From: Lepidurus packardi
Taxonomy: Eukaryota; Arthropoda; Branchiopoda; Notostraca; Triopsidae
Direction of reading: 5' to 3'
DNA length: 64,000 nucleotides
Assembly (NCBI GenBank): GCA_023053545.1
Contig: JAKZAN010000001.1
Coordinates: forward strand, 248,001 to 312,000
Part shown: positions 1 to 10,675 of the stretch, piece after piece
How the letters are laid out: the number at the start of each line of letters is the position of its first letter
How positions within the stretch are numbered: the stretch's first letter is position 1
Notes under the pieces: generated by a model
What the model saw: only the letters and a program-made list of their open reading frames with translations
The model's database searches: none
What the model was told of the DNA's origin: nothing
Made by a program: the position numbers and the translations under genes

Positions 1-318
1 CTTCCATAGACTAATATGCTCGTAATTAAACACACATTGCTGTTTGGTGGCGTCATAGACCACTGGGCTAGTAAATTGGTTTGATTGCCGCGTACTCCAG
101 CTTTGCAAAGGTTTCTGATCCGACAGCTGAAAGTCAAATACAATACATCGTTAGACTAAGGTTAAACAGTATAATTAACTTTTTGGAACGTTTTTTACCT
201 TGTGGTGTACAGCAATGTTTCCACCAAGACTAACGCAAACGCAATCTTCTTCCTGGTCTGAACTGAGCCCAACTAAATTCCTTGTACCGACCAAAGGTAC
301 GGCTTGAAATAAGACATA
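1..318 (-). CDS. NOL11: NOL11-like nucleolar protein, 5' exons (partial, runs off the left edge)
   Basis: Two exons read on the minus strand. Exon a covers 318-199 (40 codons, acceptor gcgcag, donor AAG|gtaaaa). Exon b starts at 126 after tttcag and continues past position 1 (42 codons seen). Spliced, they give a region with LVGLSSDQEED, then LSDQKPLQSWSTRQSN and SPVVYDATKQQ...ISLW. This follows the N-terminus of NOL11, where a short beta-strand region precedes a SDQKPLxSWSxxQ motif and the first WD-like strand. NOL11 is a subunit of the t-UTP/UTP-A complex, needed for rDNA transcription and early 18S rRNA processing in the nucleolus. Phase is 0 at both junctions seen. The first coding exon was not found with certainty; a possible ATG at about 410 does not join in frame. 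The identification rests on recall of the family, without an alignment. Confidence 0.62.
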
Positions 319-420
319 CTGCGCAACAAATGAATAAGGGTTTGGTTATTTGATTTGTTTATAAACTGCCAAAAACCCTCCAAAATTTCCTTTGTTTAGA
401 TGTAAACCGAACATTACCAC

Positions 421-640
421 GTGACAATTCAGAGAGTGCCAAAAAAAAGGAGAAGAGTTTCTCTGCTTGATTCCCTGGAGAAGCCTGAAAGAGTACCGTT
501 CGGCCATCTAGTGGCGATTGAAGAAAAGCGAACTGAATTGAACATTTGTGATTCCAAACAGACAGGTTGTTCAGAATTGCAGTGCGAAAGATTGAAAGAA
601 AAAGTGCAGCAAAACCTTTTGGAACCAGGTGACAAGTTTA
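421..640 (+). other. Possible exon of an unrecognised basic protein, divergent from the NOL11-like gene
   Basis: An open stretch of about 70 codons, starting lysine/arginine rich (KKRRRVSLLDSLEK) and ending ERLKEKVQQNLLEPG, stops at a possible donor G|GTGACA near 632. In-frame ATG is absent: the frame has TAA at 403 and then opens, so it could only be an internal exon or chance. I recognise no domain. The minus strand of 503-514 reads CCACTAGATGGC. Confidence 0.2.
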
Positions 641-769
641 GACTTACCAGTTTTGTTTTGTTTTTGCTCTCTTACACTATTTTTTTTCAATTTGTTCTTA
701 TTTAACTTCTTCAAAAAGATAGTTTTACCCTAACGCTTTTTTCCTTTTTTCTTTCTTTTTATAAACTGT

Positions 770-2062
770 ATGGGGATGAGAGGTGGAGGGCCTAGTGAAG
801 AGCTGGGGGACGAGCAGAGATACAATTTACCAGATTTAGAAGACGAAGAAGCGGAGATTTCGGAAAGCTCCGATATGGAGGACGAAAATCAGGATCTAGA
901 GACGGAGAATGCAGAAAAAGATGGAGGGTTTAAAATGGTTTCCTATAGGAAAAACAAGGTAAAGAAAGTAAAGCAGGGAGCAAGCTCAGGTTGATGTAGG
1001 AAGCGAGCGTAGAAGACTACAGGTTTCGACTACGTAAACGGATCCAGAGGAAGAATTGGAGAAAGTGGAGGAGAAATACCGAACAGCAGAAAATGAGGAG
1101 AGTTTCGATAAGCAATTTCCCTTCAAAATGAATAAAATGGTGGGAGATTTGAATATGAGAGAAATGAAAATCAAAGTAAGGCGTGCAGGAGAACTGTTGG
1201 TTTTCCCGACCAATTAGGACGAAACGGATAGATTACTAAAGATAAAACAGATAGGGGAAATAAAAGTTCAGGCCAGGATAACCAAACCTAAGTTTCTGCA
1301 ACACGGGATTGTAACCCTCTACGGGGCGACTAAAAAGGAGATCGAGGAAGAGAATATCGCAGGATTCGTCGGGGTAAGAGCCCTGTACAAAGATTATAAT
1401 CTTTGTACAATCTCTATAGAGAACGGGGGGAAAGTTCAAGAGGAAAGTAGCCGTTTCCACCTTAGTTTTGAAAACGGCAAATTGCCATCCTATTGAATTT
1501 AGGATACCTAAAAATAAAAGTTCATCACTTTGAACCAAGACCCATCAGATGTTATAAGTATCCTAGATTTGGACAAATCGGCTCTGTCTGCAAGGCAAGG
1601 GATAGATGTGGGCAACAGATAGATGGTGGCGAACACGCCACGACAATCTGCGAAAACAAGAGAGAGGGAAAGGAGCCAACATGTGCAAATTGTAATAAGC
1701 AACATACTGCAGCGGATAGGAACGGTGAGTTTCTTAAACGAGCCAAAGGGAACCAAACTCAGGCAAATCGAAAAGCGGACACATTAGGCGATCAGACCAT
1801 GAAACGTAACGAGGTAGAACACGTTGAAAAGAGTCAAATATCGGTTAATAACATGACAGGAGAAATAGCAGAAAAGGAAGAAGACGGAACAGTTCAAGAA
1901 CTAATGGAAAAAGCGAAGAAAACTTTAGTAGTAGCGAAACAAAGTTACAGTGAGGTGTTACAAGGTAGGAAAAAGCGACACAAACAAATCGAGAGGAAAG
2001 GCAACAAGACGAAGAGAAGCCAGAAGATGAAAAAGAGACAACTGATTTGGGGATCCGGGTAG
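770..2062 (+). pseudogene. ORF1 (gag-like) of element A
   Basis: Begins with an acidic stretch (ISESSDMEDENQDLETE), passes through frameshifts near 1000-1490, and is open again at 1493-2062. There a zinc-knuckle-like region (CYKYPRFGQIGSVCKARDRC, then TCANCNKQHTAADR) is followed by a lysine-rich tail. The first knuckle has lost residues (Cys to Pro, His to Gln), so nucleic-acid binding is probably impaired. ORF1 proteins of Jockey-type elements bind element RNA. The part at 900-1318 is also present inverted at 20642-21055. Confidence 0.6.
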
Positions 2063-2179
2063 GAGGATTGGTCAGAAAAGTAATTTCAGTAGTTTTGACA
2101 GGAGGGAAATGGGAAGAAATCTGCAAGGAAGTTAAAAATGTTATTAGGAATGGAAACTTTATACAACAAATATTAACAT

Positions 2180-2640
2180 GGATTGCGAGGGCATAAACAT
2201 TTTATTTTGGAATGCCAGGAGCAGAAGGGCCAACCCTTTAACAGCCTATTTAAGTGATTTAAAACAGAGAATAGATGTTATTTTTATTAGTGAAACATGG
2301 CTAAAAGAAGGGGTGAAAATGAATTGAAGAGGTTACGAGGAATAGAGAGGAGATATATCAATAGCAGAGTATCAACGTTATATGGGACAAACTGGGAAAG
2401 GAAACCGTTTTTTGTTAATGGGAGATTTCAATTCTCACCAGAGCATGTGGGGTAGCCGAATATCGGAGAGGAGAGGAAGAATTCTTTTTGATTTTCTAGA
2501 GGAATGGGAGGAGCTCAAATTAGTAACAGAAAAAGGAAGTGAGACATATATTGGAGGAAACGGGAGAAACTCCACACTATAGATCTAACTTTCGCGACAC
2601 CAGATTTAGTAACAAAACAACGGCCAGAAACGGGGCACCT
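2180..2640 (+). pseudogene. APE-type endonuclease remnant of element A
   Basis: Starts MDCEGINILFWNARSR (the N-strand of the fold) and continues VIFISETWLKEG (the conserved Glu). After a break it reads FLLMGDFNSHQSMWGS (the GDxN motif) and ends with an STL..DLTFATPD-like stretch. These are the endonuclease motifs that nick target DNA in non-LTR elements. In-frame stops at about 2326 and 2581 and a deletion between the Glu and GDFN motifs make it inactive. Confidence 0.7.
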
Positions 2641-3007
2641 TTGCTTGGCGACCATTTAGCGCAGTTAGTTCAGATTCAAGAAAGATTATAGTCACAACAT
2701 ACGAAGCCTATACATATAAATGGATTCTTCAAAAGGCAAATTGGACAAGTTTAGTAGAAGAGCTGAAGGGAACACTCATCCAAAACATACTACAAAACGG
2801 ATCGTTCGAAGCAAAATATACTAAATATGTAGAAAAGCTCATACAAGTCTGCAAAAGACACGTACCGCTCAAAGGAGGACCAAAGAAAAATAACTCAAAA
2901 GAGACTAGTCATAGGAAAATGTGGTGGAACGAGTAGGCTAATGGGCATAGTGAGACAATGTTACAGATAATTCAAGAGAAATCCTTCAAAAACTAACTTC
3001 GAGAACT

Positions 3008-3862
3008 CTAAAAAAGCACAAGCGCAATGCAAAAAGACCTTTCGTAACATGAAAAGGAGAGCATGGAGAACAAAGTTAGGGGGCATACGAGTATGAAAGA
3101 GGTATGGAAACTTATTGGGAGACTGGAAGGAAATAGGGTTAGGAAATATAATAAAGGAGAACGGGGATATCTGCGAGAAAGAAGAGTTTGCGAAACACTT
3201 TGCAAAAGTTCAAGCGAGCTACAACTACAGACGAGCAAGGGGAATGAAGGACAGGAAACGATTCTTAGGCAGCAGGTAGAACAATTTATACGAGGAAGTA
3301 GCAGGTGGAAAGAATCGGAAAGGCCGTTCACTAAATGGGAGTTTAACAAGATTACCCAGCACTAGCCAGGCGAGGGACTTGGTTCATGGAAAAGATGAGA
3401 GAAAGGGGAATGAAAGCTACCTTAATACTTCAAAAATTGGCAGGGACAAGCTGGGGAGCAAATATGAAAACGCTTTATAAGGGACTAAAGCGCAAAATTA
3501 GAATATGCGGTAGTTGTTTTTAAAGACGCCAATGAGATCATGTTAAAACGCATAGAAACCATACAAAACAGAGCACTAGAGCAATGAAAACCACGCCCAT
3601 ATCTGTGTTACTGTGCTCAACGGGACTAACACCACTCCGAGATAGGTGGGAAGAACTAGCTTTAGAGTCCTCGATCACAGGGAAAAAAGAATATCTGCAC
3701 AAATGAGTACATGGATAGAAGCCTACCAACTCCCGGAAATAGAAGCAGGAAATATCTATGAGAAAACAGTCGCCCCATGGGATTTTGATGTAACAGGTCT
3801 AACTTCCGGCGAAGACATCTATAACCTGTTCAAGAGATATGTGAAGACTGCTTTGTATTGAA
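3008..3862 (+). pseudogene. Reverse-transcriptase remnants of element A, RT core deleted
   Basis: 3063-3365 holds the region between endonuclease and RT (EQFIRGSSRWKE...FTKWEFN), which continues into the RT fingers in the copy at 27.5 kb. From 3388 the sequence resumes in the post-RT region (KMRERGMKATLILQKLAG), then frameshifts near 3490 and 3580, and ends with ITGKKEYLHK and a short C-terminal tail to 3862. The YxDD catalytic core is absent. The region from 3388 onward is nearly identical to 34429-34923. Confidence 0.6.
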
Positions 3863-3944
3863 AGGAGAGCTAATCCTGTAAGTCTTTCCTCCGCAGTGGA
3901 GTTTCTTAGCCAAGTTTTAAGTCTTAGACTAGAAAAACTCCTTT

Positions 3945-4451
3945 AAGCGGTAGCGGTGCCAAGTGGCCATAACCGTACGTAGAACAGAAACGTTAAATGA
4001 GGATACAAATGAAAGTATAAAAACCCTTCAATGAGTCCTGTAAGGTAATGTAAACCTGCAGTGAGCATCGAAATGCTGCTTGTAAGCGGTTCCGAGAGTG
4101 AAATTCCGTTTACATATGCTATAATTACCAAGGAAATGGCTGAAATTTGCAGAGCGATACTAACATTCGATACTAGCAGTACTTAGTAAGACTGTAGCGG
4201 ACGGGTTAACTATACAGCTTTCTTATTCGCAAAATAAACTAACAAGGAAGATTTTTGCCTCGAGGGAACTGAGACCATAGAAAACCGTTGGAACGTACTA
4301 GAATGCTTTGGCGTTGTATTAATGAAAAAAAGTTGAATGGGGTACTTAAAGGTGCGGAATTTCTTATTGGCATACATCCACTAGGGTTTACTTCTTTGAT
4401 AATAGCTTTCGAAATTGCTACTGCATCTTTCAGCAGAATTAAATACGCAAT
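3945..4451. repeat. 3' flank of NLR copy 1, part of a segmental duplication
   Basis: Non-coding sequence starting TTTAAGCGGTAGCGGTGCC. It is nearly identical to 35010-35510 and 50657-51169, with small indels. In copies 1 and 2 it is preceded by AAAAACTCC, so the TTAA here is intact. In copy 3 the same TTAA is the right-hand target site of a DNA transposon. No ORF of note on either strand. Confidence 0.85.
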
Positions 4452-7400
4452 TTACACAGGGAACGAAAACTCGTACACCTTTTCTTTTACGTACCTAAGG
4501 CGGTATTCTAGTTTTCGTTCTCTGAACACATGCATAGCACGACATGCATTCTGCTTAGATAAGTTATGCAGCGTTAACGAAGTATTAGATTCATTGTCGT
4601 TTGTTTTTCCTGGCCATTTTTTAGCCTTGTCTGCAATAGCATGGAATATACTAATTGTTTCATGGTCCCAAAAGGTACAAGATAAAGTTTGAAGCATAGA
4701 AACACTTAAAACTATTTTCAACAAAGCCAAGACAATATCATCGCTTTTCAGAGCTTCCTCATCACTGGGGGATAATGGAGTTGAAGGACCAGGACCTATG
4801 GAGATCTTTGATAAATCAGATTTCTCAATTCCCAGGTTGACTGTCTTCATCCTCGGACAGCGTTCAAGGGCTTCTCGGATCGGTATCGGCAGCATCAGAA
4901 CTTTGCTGTTTTGCCAAAAGTTGCCTAATAATGACAGCTCTTCAATATTGTCTCCACTACTTCTGGTTAAGGCCTCCAACAACTGGTTGGCATAGAACTC
5001 CTTTAGAGTCTTTCCATTGATTCCGCCGATGGCAAGGGTCCGCAGATTAGGTGCAGTTAGGTTCAACCAACTAAACAATTCGATTGGAAAATCGCAGTCA
5101 TCGATGGTCAATTCCTCCAGGTTTAGTGCTAGATTTCTCCAAGCAAGGAGGAGCTCTTGGTTCTCATCAGCTGACGGAAGCAATCCATCAAGCTCCAATG
5201 AAACGACCACAAGATGAAGCCTTTTCAGACAGCATTTTTCCTTTACCGCGTACTTGCTGATTTCAGTAACCTGTAATACGAGTAAAACGGAATTTCTTCG
5301 TATAAACAAGGGTGAATTGTGATTGAATTATGCATGAAATGGGTGATGGCGCGAATATGAAAAGTTTTTGGGAAGTGCAGTTGTACAATTTTCTCACTCA
5401 CGTCAAATTGGAGATTCATGTTTGAAACCTTTAGCGTTTCAAGTTTACTGGCGAGCATCACTAGGTCTTCAAGCAGTAGGCCTTTAGTTGCGCTTAGGTG
5501 CAGCGAAGTGAGACTGCACCCAGGCTCCGAAAGTCGTTTTAATATTGGGTTCAACACACCAGAACTAGAAAAACCTCGTTAGTTAATAGTTCTGATTACG
5601 TGGCTATTGTCCTTATACCCCAAGTCCAGGTGTTGCAAGTGAGACAGCCACTTCTCAGCCAAGACTTCCCATAGTAGTGATGTATCACCATCATCTGCAA
5701 TAAGAATTCAAAGAGTAAGTTGGAGTGTGTTGCTGCATCATCTTGGAGAGGTCCACATGACATGACATCAACGTCTGCGATCCAATAATTACAGCGCTCC
5801 CTCGTACTTACACTTTAGATCGAACTCGAAACGCTTGAGACGGCAAGTTTCAGGAACCTCTTGCATGGCCTCGGTAATCGCCCGCATAAACTCTAAGTAT
5901 TAAAAATAGCCAAAATAAAATCCAGATATTTAATTTAACCTACCTTCTGGAGCGCTAGGGAATCTCAATTGAACAGGACAGGAAGCAGATTTAAGAAGCT
6001 CCTGAAGACTGTGAACTAATTCTTGTCGCGTTTGGTCGCCAGTACTGATGTTTCTTCCATTACATTCCAATTTATGAAGAACACCGGACTTGGACGAAGT
6101 CTGCAACACAACTGAAAAATTGTGTGCCTCAAAACCCCCTTCCAAAAAAATGGAAATGAAACAATCCTTTGGTGATGCAAAGGGTGCGTTTGTTCTTCCA
6201 GTGTTTTTCTTGTCGAACTTTTCAGCCAGTTGAAGCAGAGTTAGGCTAGTCTCAACTGAGCTAACTGTGATACTTCCTTCGTTTCTGTGTCCATCTTGGA
6301 AGATCAGCTTGTTCGGCAGAGCACCATGAAATTCGTCCCAGGTATCAGCGGCACCATTTTGCGTGAAATAATTTTTCATAAAGTTGTCAAGACAGTCGGA
6401 AGGAAACTTAATGACACGGAAAGCGTGGACTAAACACCTCGACTTTCCCTCGACTTTCCCTCGACTTTCCCTCGACTTTCCCACTTTCCGACTTTCCCAT
6501 TTCTATCATCGAAACCGCAACTTCATTGAAGCTGGCCCTAAGCCGATACAGGTCAAGTAAGTTCTGTTCCATAAGATCCGGGTCGGGTTCTCTACGAAGA
6601 TAGTAGGCGGCTAGAAATTCTGCCGTGGTTCGATGAGGAACTTGGTAATGAGGAATCTTCTCTTTGGTGTCTTGGATCAGAACCCCCGCCGCGATTAGTT
6701 GAGTAACTTTGACGTCGGTAGTTTCAGCCTCTTCTTCGTTTCCCGTTATATCAAATAAGGTGAAGCTCATGCTTTTAGTTTTCAGACCGTTGAGGCAAAG
6801 ACGACCAAACTCTTGGAGGTAGCTTTCATGACCTTGGCGGATCCGACTGTCGAAGAAATCCATATTCCAGACTTTGCCAGCTTTCTTTCTGGCTGCGCGG
6901 TACAGGTTCCGATTGATCATGGCAAAGTAAAGACCCGAAACAGTTGAAGGTAGTTCACGGTTCGGGCACTCGCTGACTAAGCAGCACATCATGACGCAAA
7001 GCAGTGGACATTGAGCTAGTTCCTTGTAAGGACTCTTGACTAGTACCTTCCGTAGGAATTGCTTGAATTGCTCCAGACTGAGTCGTTGAGCTTTAGGCTC
7101 TAGTTCGTAAATTTCTTCAACATTTTTAAAATCATCGATACTAGGTAGGATCGAGTCATCCAGTTCGCTATCGGAATCCGACACTACGAGCGGTGTATCG
7201 AAACAACTTATAACATCGGCTTTGGTTAAGTGACCTGCCTTGATGAAGAACTTGCCAACTGCCACTGCCACTTGCCTTTGTCCAAAGCCTTTCACTCTTA
7301 CAAGCAAGGCATCACGTTTGACATCATCGGGTACATGTCCGCATCTCGATGTGAGCACCACGTCGCACTTGCTCATCATGTCTTCTTTCTTCATTATCTG

Positions 7401-8114
7401 ATCTACCTCTTTCTTGGTCTTAGCATTCGCCTCATCGTACCCGTCCAGCAGCATAAGAACGTCTTTTGCTCCTTTACTATTTAATATATCCTCAAGTTTT
7501 GTGTCCATCTTCTTGTCGTAGATTGATTCCATGTAACTCAAGATGTTTCCCTGGTTTAAATTTAGGAACAAATAGAGCCTTGATGATCCATGTTTTAAGT
7601 AGACTTACATCTTCACCAACGGAGCCCAGTTTTACTACAAGCAGTAGACGAAAATCACTGGTGTACTTGGTATGATCGTTTGAGTCGCTTTTAGACCAAT
7701 CAGAAGCGATCTTAAGCATCAAGGTTGACTTTCCATAGCCGGCGTCTCCTTCGATCAGAATGCGGTAACTACCCCCTTTCCGAAAATGTTTCTGAAATGA
7801 ACATCGATTGCGCTAGATGAGTTTTAAGAGAATTAAAATTTCCCACTACACTTACACTTATGTCGGCATGGTTAAAAAGTTCTTCCACCCCGAACGTGTC
7901 CTTCGCCGAGTCTCCTAAGGCTAGCTGCGTGTAGAATTCGTCGATGTCCCAAGTGTGCCAGTAGTACCATGGCAGTGGAGAAGCTTTGCACAAGGCAGTC
8001 GAATAGTACGCTTTCAAGTCTTCGCACTAGAAAAGCAAACGCATACAGTTTTTGACATTGCTACTATCAATGAATTCGAGCCTTTACTTTAAACTTATCC
8101 AAGTCCCCGGCCAT
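4452..8114 (-). pseudogene. NACHT-LRR (NLR-like) receptor, copy 1, frameshifted
   Basis: Exons inferred from GT..AG sites with matching phases and the same positions in two paralogues: 8114-8088, 8026-7856, 7791-7609, 7550-5944, 5892-5812, 5694-5619, 5564-5402 and 5270-4452. Exon 2 has the pre-NACHT linker (LPWYYWHTWDIDEFYTQLAL). Exon 3 has Walker A GDAGYGKST (7749-7723). Exon 4 has Walker B LLDGYDEA, sensor VVLTSRCGHV and a winged-helix-like VPHRTTAEFLAAYYL. The last exons carry leucine-rich repeats (LSHLQHLDLG, LTSLHL, LEELTIDDCDF, LRTL). NLRs are cytosolic ATP-dependent sensors that oligomerise on ligand binding. Exon 4 carries an 11-bp repeat expansion adding 49 bp (about 6432-6500), which shifts the frame, and the exon upstream of 8114 seen in copies 2 and 3 is not recognisable. 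It is probably a pseudogene. The apparent frame break at 7608-7551 is a 58-nt intron, not damage. Confidence 0.8.
6432..6500. repeat. 11-bp tandem repeat inside the NLR copy 1 coding exon
   Basis: Four full units of CTCGACTTTCC plus partial units (ACTTTCC, GACTTTCC). Paralogues at 37500-37512 and 53168-53180 have a single unit. The net gain of 49 bp is not a multiple of 3 and moves the downstream half of exon 4 to another frame. Confidence 0.9.
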
Positions 8115-8440
8115 TCTTATGGTTATAAGTGTCGAGAATATTGGATATAGAAAATGTCCTGCGTTGTGTATTTTAACTAGATGAATCACAAGGGAAGAAC
8201 TGTTATTATAGCAAAGGCAAGGAACAACAATCAATATGTTCAGGCGGAACACGAACGACCCGGCAAGGCTACCAAGCCTTCGCTTCCCCTGGTCTGCCTT
8301 CTAAGCAACTTTAGGAACGTCATACAAATCGGGTGGGAATACAAAAAGGAGGGAATAGAAGGAACGCAATTAGGAATCCGCAACAATAAGTACCTTAAAC
8401 CGATGCAAAACATGGATAACACATGTAACTAACTGACGCG
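8115..8440. other. Upstream of NLR copy 1, no supported gene
   Basis: Homology to NLR copies 2 and 3 stops at about 8114, just upstream of MAGDLDKFK. The motif-bearing exon of the other copies is missing or replaced. Short ORFs on both strands (8181-8432 plus, 8240-8422 minus) overlap each other and show no domain. Confidence 0.5.
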
Positions 8441-8452
8441 TTTCGGGGGGTC

Positions 8453-8495
8453 TTCTTCTTTGTGTTGTTAAAGATAACACAAAGAAAAAAGAAGA
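8453..8495. repeat. Perfect hairpin (short inverted duplication)
   Basis: CTTCTTCTTTGTGTT, a 10-nt loop region, then AACACAAAGAAAAAAGAAG form a strong stem. The homologous site upstream of NLR copy 3 (55196-55220) has only the first arm, so the second arm is a local inverted duplication. Confidence 0.8.
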
Positions 8496-8680
8496 CAGGC
8501 GAAGTGGCATCGCATCGTCGTCTGCTGCATTGACGACAGGTGTCGCTGCCTATTCAACTCCGGCTGACTTTGGTCCGAACACGAATTGACACTATTATTT
8601 GGAGATGGGCGTGCTTAGGAAAGTGCATGTTAAAGAAAGGGGGCGGAATTTAGACCGTCACCGAATATTTCAATAATACC
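8453..8680. promoter_or_regulatory. Upstream region conserved between NLR copies 1 and 3, candidate promoter or 5' UTR
   Basis: About 220 bp here (ACAGGCGAAGTGGCATCGCATCG.. to ATTTAGACCGTCACCGA) matches 55190-55395 on the same strand, at a similar distance from each NLR. It contains no ORF conserved between the copies. Conservation outside coding exons fits a promoter or 5' leader, or simply the extent of the duplicated block. Confidence 0.35.
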
Positions 8681-9242
8681 GACTAGTCCTGTAACGCTAT
8701 ATATACCCCAATCACTTACCAAAACTTGACTAAAATAAAGCCTGTAATAAACTGTGCTTTTTTATTAAACATTGTATTTCCGCTTTGCTTGCACGGGATA
8801 ATTTCAAGCCAAAAGAAATGTCATACCAAGATTGGTACACGTTCTTTTTAAACAACTTAATGTTCCCTTTCAATCATACACATAAATTATATGGATGACA
8901 AAATCTATTTCAAGGTTATTATTAAGTTTATATGTACTGAGTCAATATACAGATATTATGATAAAATATCTTGTTTGAAGTACGCTTATATTACTATACA
9001 TAACATAATTTAAGAACTTAATATTATTCACACAAAAGAGCGAAGTATGATTTTCACAAAAAGCAAGATAACATCAAGACCTGTAATAATTAATCGGACT
9101 TTTTTATTTCACACTCCTTGGGTCATTTCTTTTCCATGGTCTTGCTGGATTTATTACTATTTATTACTGCTGGATCTTATATATATATCTTATATATTTT
9201 CTTATATATAGAGCTACTATTACGCAGGTTAAATTCTCTTAC
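8681..9242. other. AT-rich intergenic stretch
   Basis: No ORF, repeat array or RNA gene that I can support. It contains an imperfect TATATA/CTTATATATA run at 9175-9210. Confidence 0.6.
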
Positions 9243-9715
9243 CAGCGAAAGGATACCGAAATTCCCATTCCTGCTTCACTAAATTGATCACTTCAGCTTG
9301 TGTCCGCCCAGACAAAGGAATCCATTTTTTCTTGAATCGAGGATCAAGCAGGGTTCCTGAAACATAATCCACATCTGTCAAAACCAATCTCCATAGACTA
9401 TTTTAATTAAATGATCTTACGTAAAAGGTATCATTAAGGACATATCCCAAACGTCGCTTTAAGGATTCGTGAAATACTTGAGCCGTTTGACGGCAATAAA
9501 GTACCAACGTGCTGTCGGGGTTCACAGATGTATCCGAGGATGTTCTGTTAACCATATCCAAATACGCTGGTATGACTAGTCCAAGGGTTTCCGAATCCTT
9601 TTGAAAAGCATCGGTGGCAAGTTTAAAAGGTCCAAGCAGAACTACAAGTTCTTTAAGCATCTTGCAATGTAATGCTGCAAGTTGTCCGAGTTTCTTGCAC
9701 GCATTCAGCTTGTTG
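9243..9715 (-). pseudogene. hAT-family transposase fragment
   Basis: Two exon-like blocks on the minus strand. Block 9715-9403 reads NKLNACKKLGQLAAL then MLKELVVLLGPFKLATDAFQ...TLGLVIPAY and LKRRLG. Block 9360-9243 reads TLLDPRFKKKWIPL and VKQEWEFRYPF. The L..LGPF..AT..FQ.D...L helix and the ATLLDPRFK motif are characteristic of the C-terminal half of hAT transposases (RNase H-like fold and the insertion domain). The zinc finger, first catalytic Asp and C-terminal dimerisation motif are missing, so this is a relic. An in-frame stop region around 9361-9402 looks like an intron or decay. Confidence 0.7.
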
Positions 9716-9720
9716 TGGGT

Positions 9721-9795
9721 CTATCGGGTCTCTGATCGGGGGTCTGATCGGATTAACAGACGTGCACTTTGATCGGGTCTCTGATCGGGTCTCCA
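9721..9795. repeat. Short tandem repeat of a CTGATCGGGTCT-like unit
   Basis: Units of the type GGTCTCTGATCGGG recur four times with spacers. It directly abuts the hAT fragment and has no coding potential. Confidence 0.6.
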
Positions 9796-10279
9796 GACAG
9801 TGGCAAAGGAAGGAAGGAGCATGTCAGGATTTCTAACGACATAAGAGTATTGTTTAACAGTCCAATCAGCTATATATCTAGACATAATGCAGATATGGAT
9901 AAATTTCTGCATGTTATACCTTACTTCGTGTGTTTATGCATGCGGAAACAAGGGAAGGGACGCGAGTTCTTAAGAGATGGGGGAAAAAATTAATCAAAAA
10001 ATCCATTTGACTTTGAAAAGATTCCCACTTTAAAGGCAAAGAAAGGAAGATATGTAACCAAACACGGAAAGAACACAAATGTAAAGAGAATGGTTCTCTT
10101 CGGAATCTCTGAGTCTTTTTTTTTAAATTCAATTAGATGAAAGACGTATTGTTGAATACATGAATAGAACTGGCGGAAACTGTCGTGTGGCGTTTTATAG
10201 GATTATTCAATCATCTGTATATATTATCATTTTCTAATTTAACTGGTTTATCGTAAATTTTATCAGAAATATTGCTATT
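9796..10279. other. Intergenic, no supported feature
   Basis: Only short unsupported ORFs on both strands. AT-rich towards 10200. Confidence 0.5.
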
Positions 10280-10284
10280 TTTCG

Positions 10285-10675
10285 GCAATGCGACATAAGG
10301 ACGACTCGAAACATGGACTCTGTGTTACCCGACACAAGGACGCCGGGTCCCGACACAAGGACGACGAGTCCCGACAGAAGGACCTAGGCCCCGACAGAAA
10401 GCGATTAAGCCAATTGGTATGTGGAATTAGAAAGTGATTAAGCCGCATTAAAGGACATGTCACAAGGCTAGGTTGGGTTACGATAGGTTAGGCGTCTTTC
10501 TGTCGGTGTCCCGAATCCTTGTGACGCATTTTTCAATATGGTTCAAGCACTTTCTAATCCCTCTTGTGCTTAACGAATGAGCAGAGACTGTTTGAACTCG
10601 AAATTCTATTGGTCCCTTAAAAGATTATGGACCTGGCGTCCTTCTGTCAGGACCACAAGTCCTTGTGTCTGCTTC
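10285..10675. repeat. Minisatellite with inverted partner copies (CGACA-AAGGACG unit)
   Basis: At 10288-10400 a unit of about 21 bp (CCCGACACAAGGACG...GTC) repeats four to five times. Reverse-complement versions of its core appear at 10488-10520 (GTCTTTCTGTCGGTGTCC) and 10637-10672 (GTCCTTCTGTCAGGACC). The block could fold back, which resembles a small fold-back or MITE-like element, but no clear ends or target duplication were found. Confidence 0.5.

Larger units (their letters stand above)
770..3930 (+). mobile_element. Degenerate Jockey-like non-LTR retrotransposon (element A)
   Basis: Decayed copy with the usual order: an acidic then CCHC-bearing ORF1 (770-2062), an endonuclease (about 2180-2640), reverse-transcriptase upstream and thumb parts (2650-3365), then a 3' segment (3388-3860). 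Many stops and frameshifts break it. At 3365-3388 about 1 kb of RT core is missing compared with the related fragment at 27555-28800: the sequence jumps from a segment equal to about 27775 to one equal to about 28785. Related fragments lie at 20642-21055 (inverted), 27555-29006 and 34395-34923. The 3' segment is part of a segmental duplication shared with the second NLR copy. Confidence 0.75.

Noticed and set aside
1236-1538. 100-codon minus-strand ORF
   Set aside because: Shadow of the element A ORF1 region; repeated in the inverted fragment at 20.6 kb only because the DNA is repeated.
9361-9402. hAT gene with a functional intron
   Set aside because: The catalytic N-terminal half and the C-terminal dimerisation region are missing, so the fragment cannot be an active gene.
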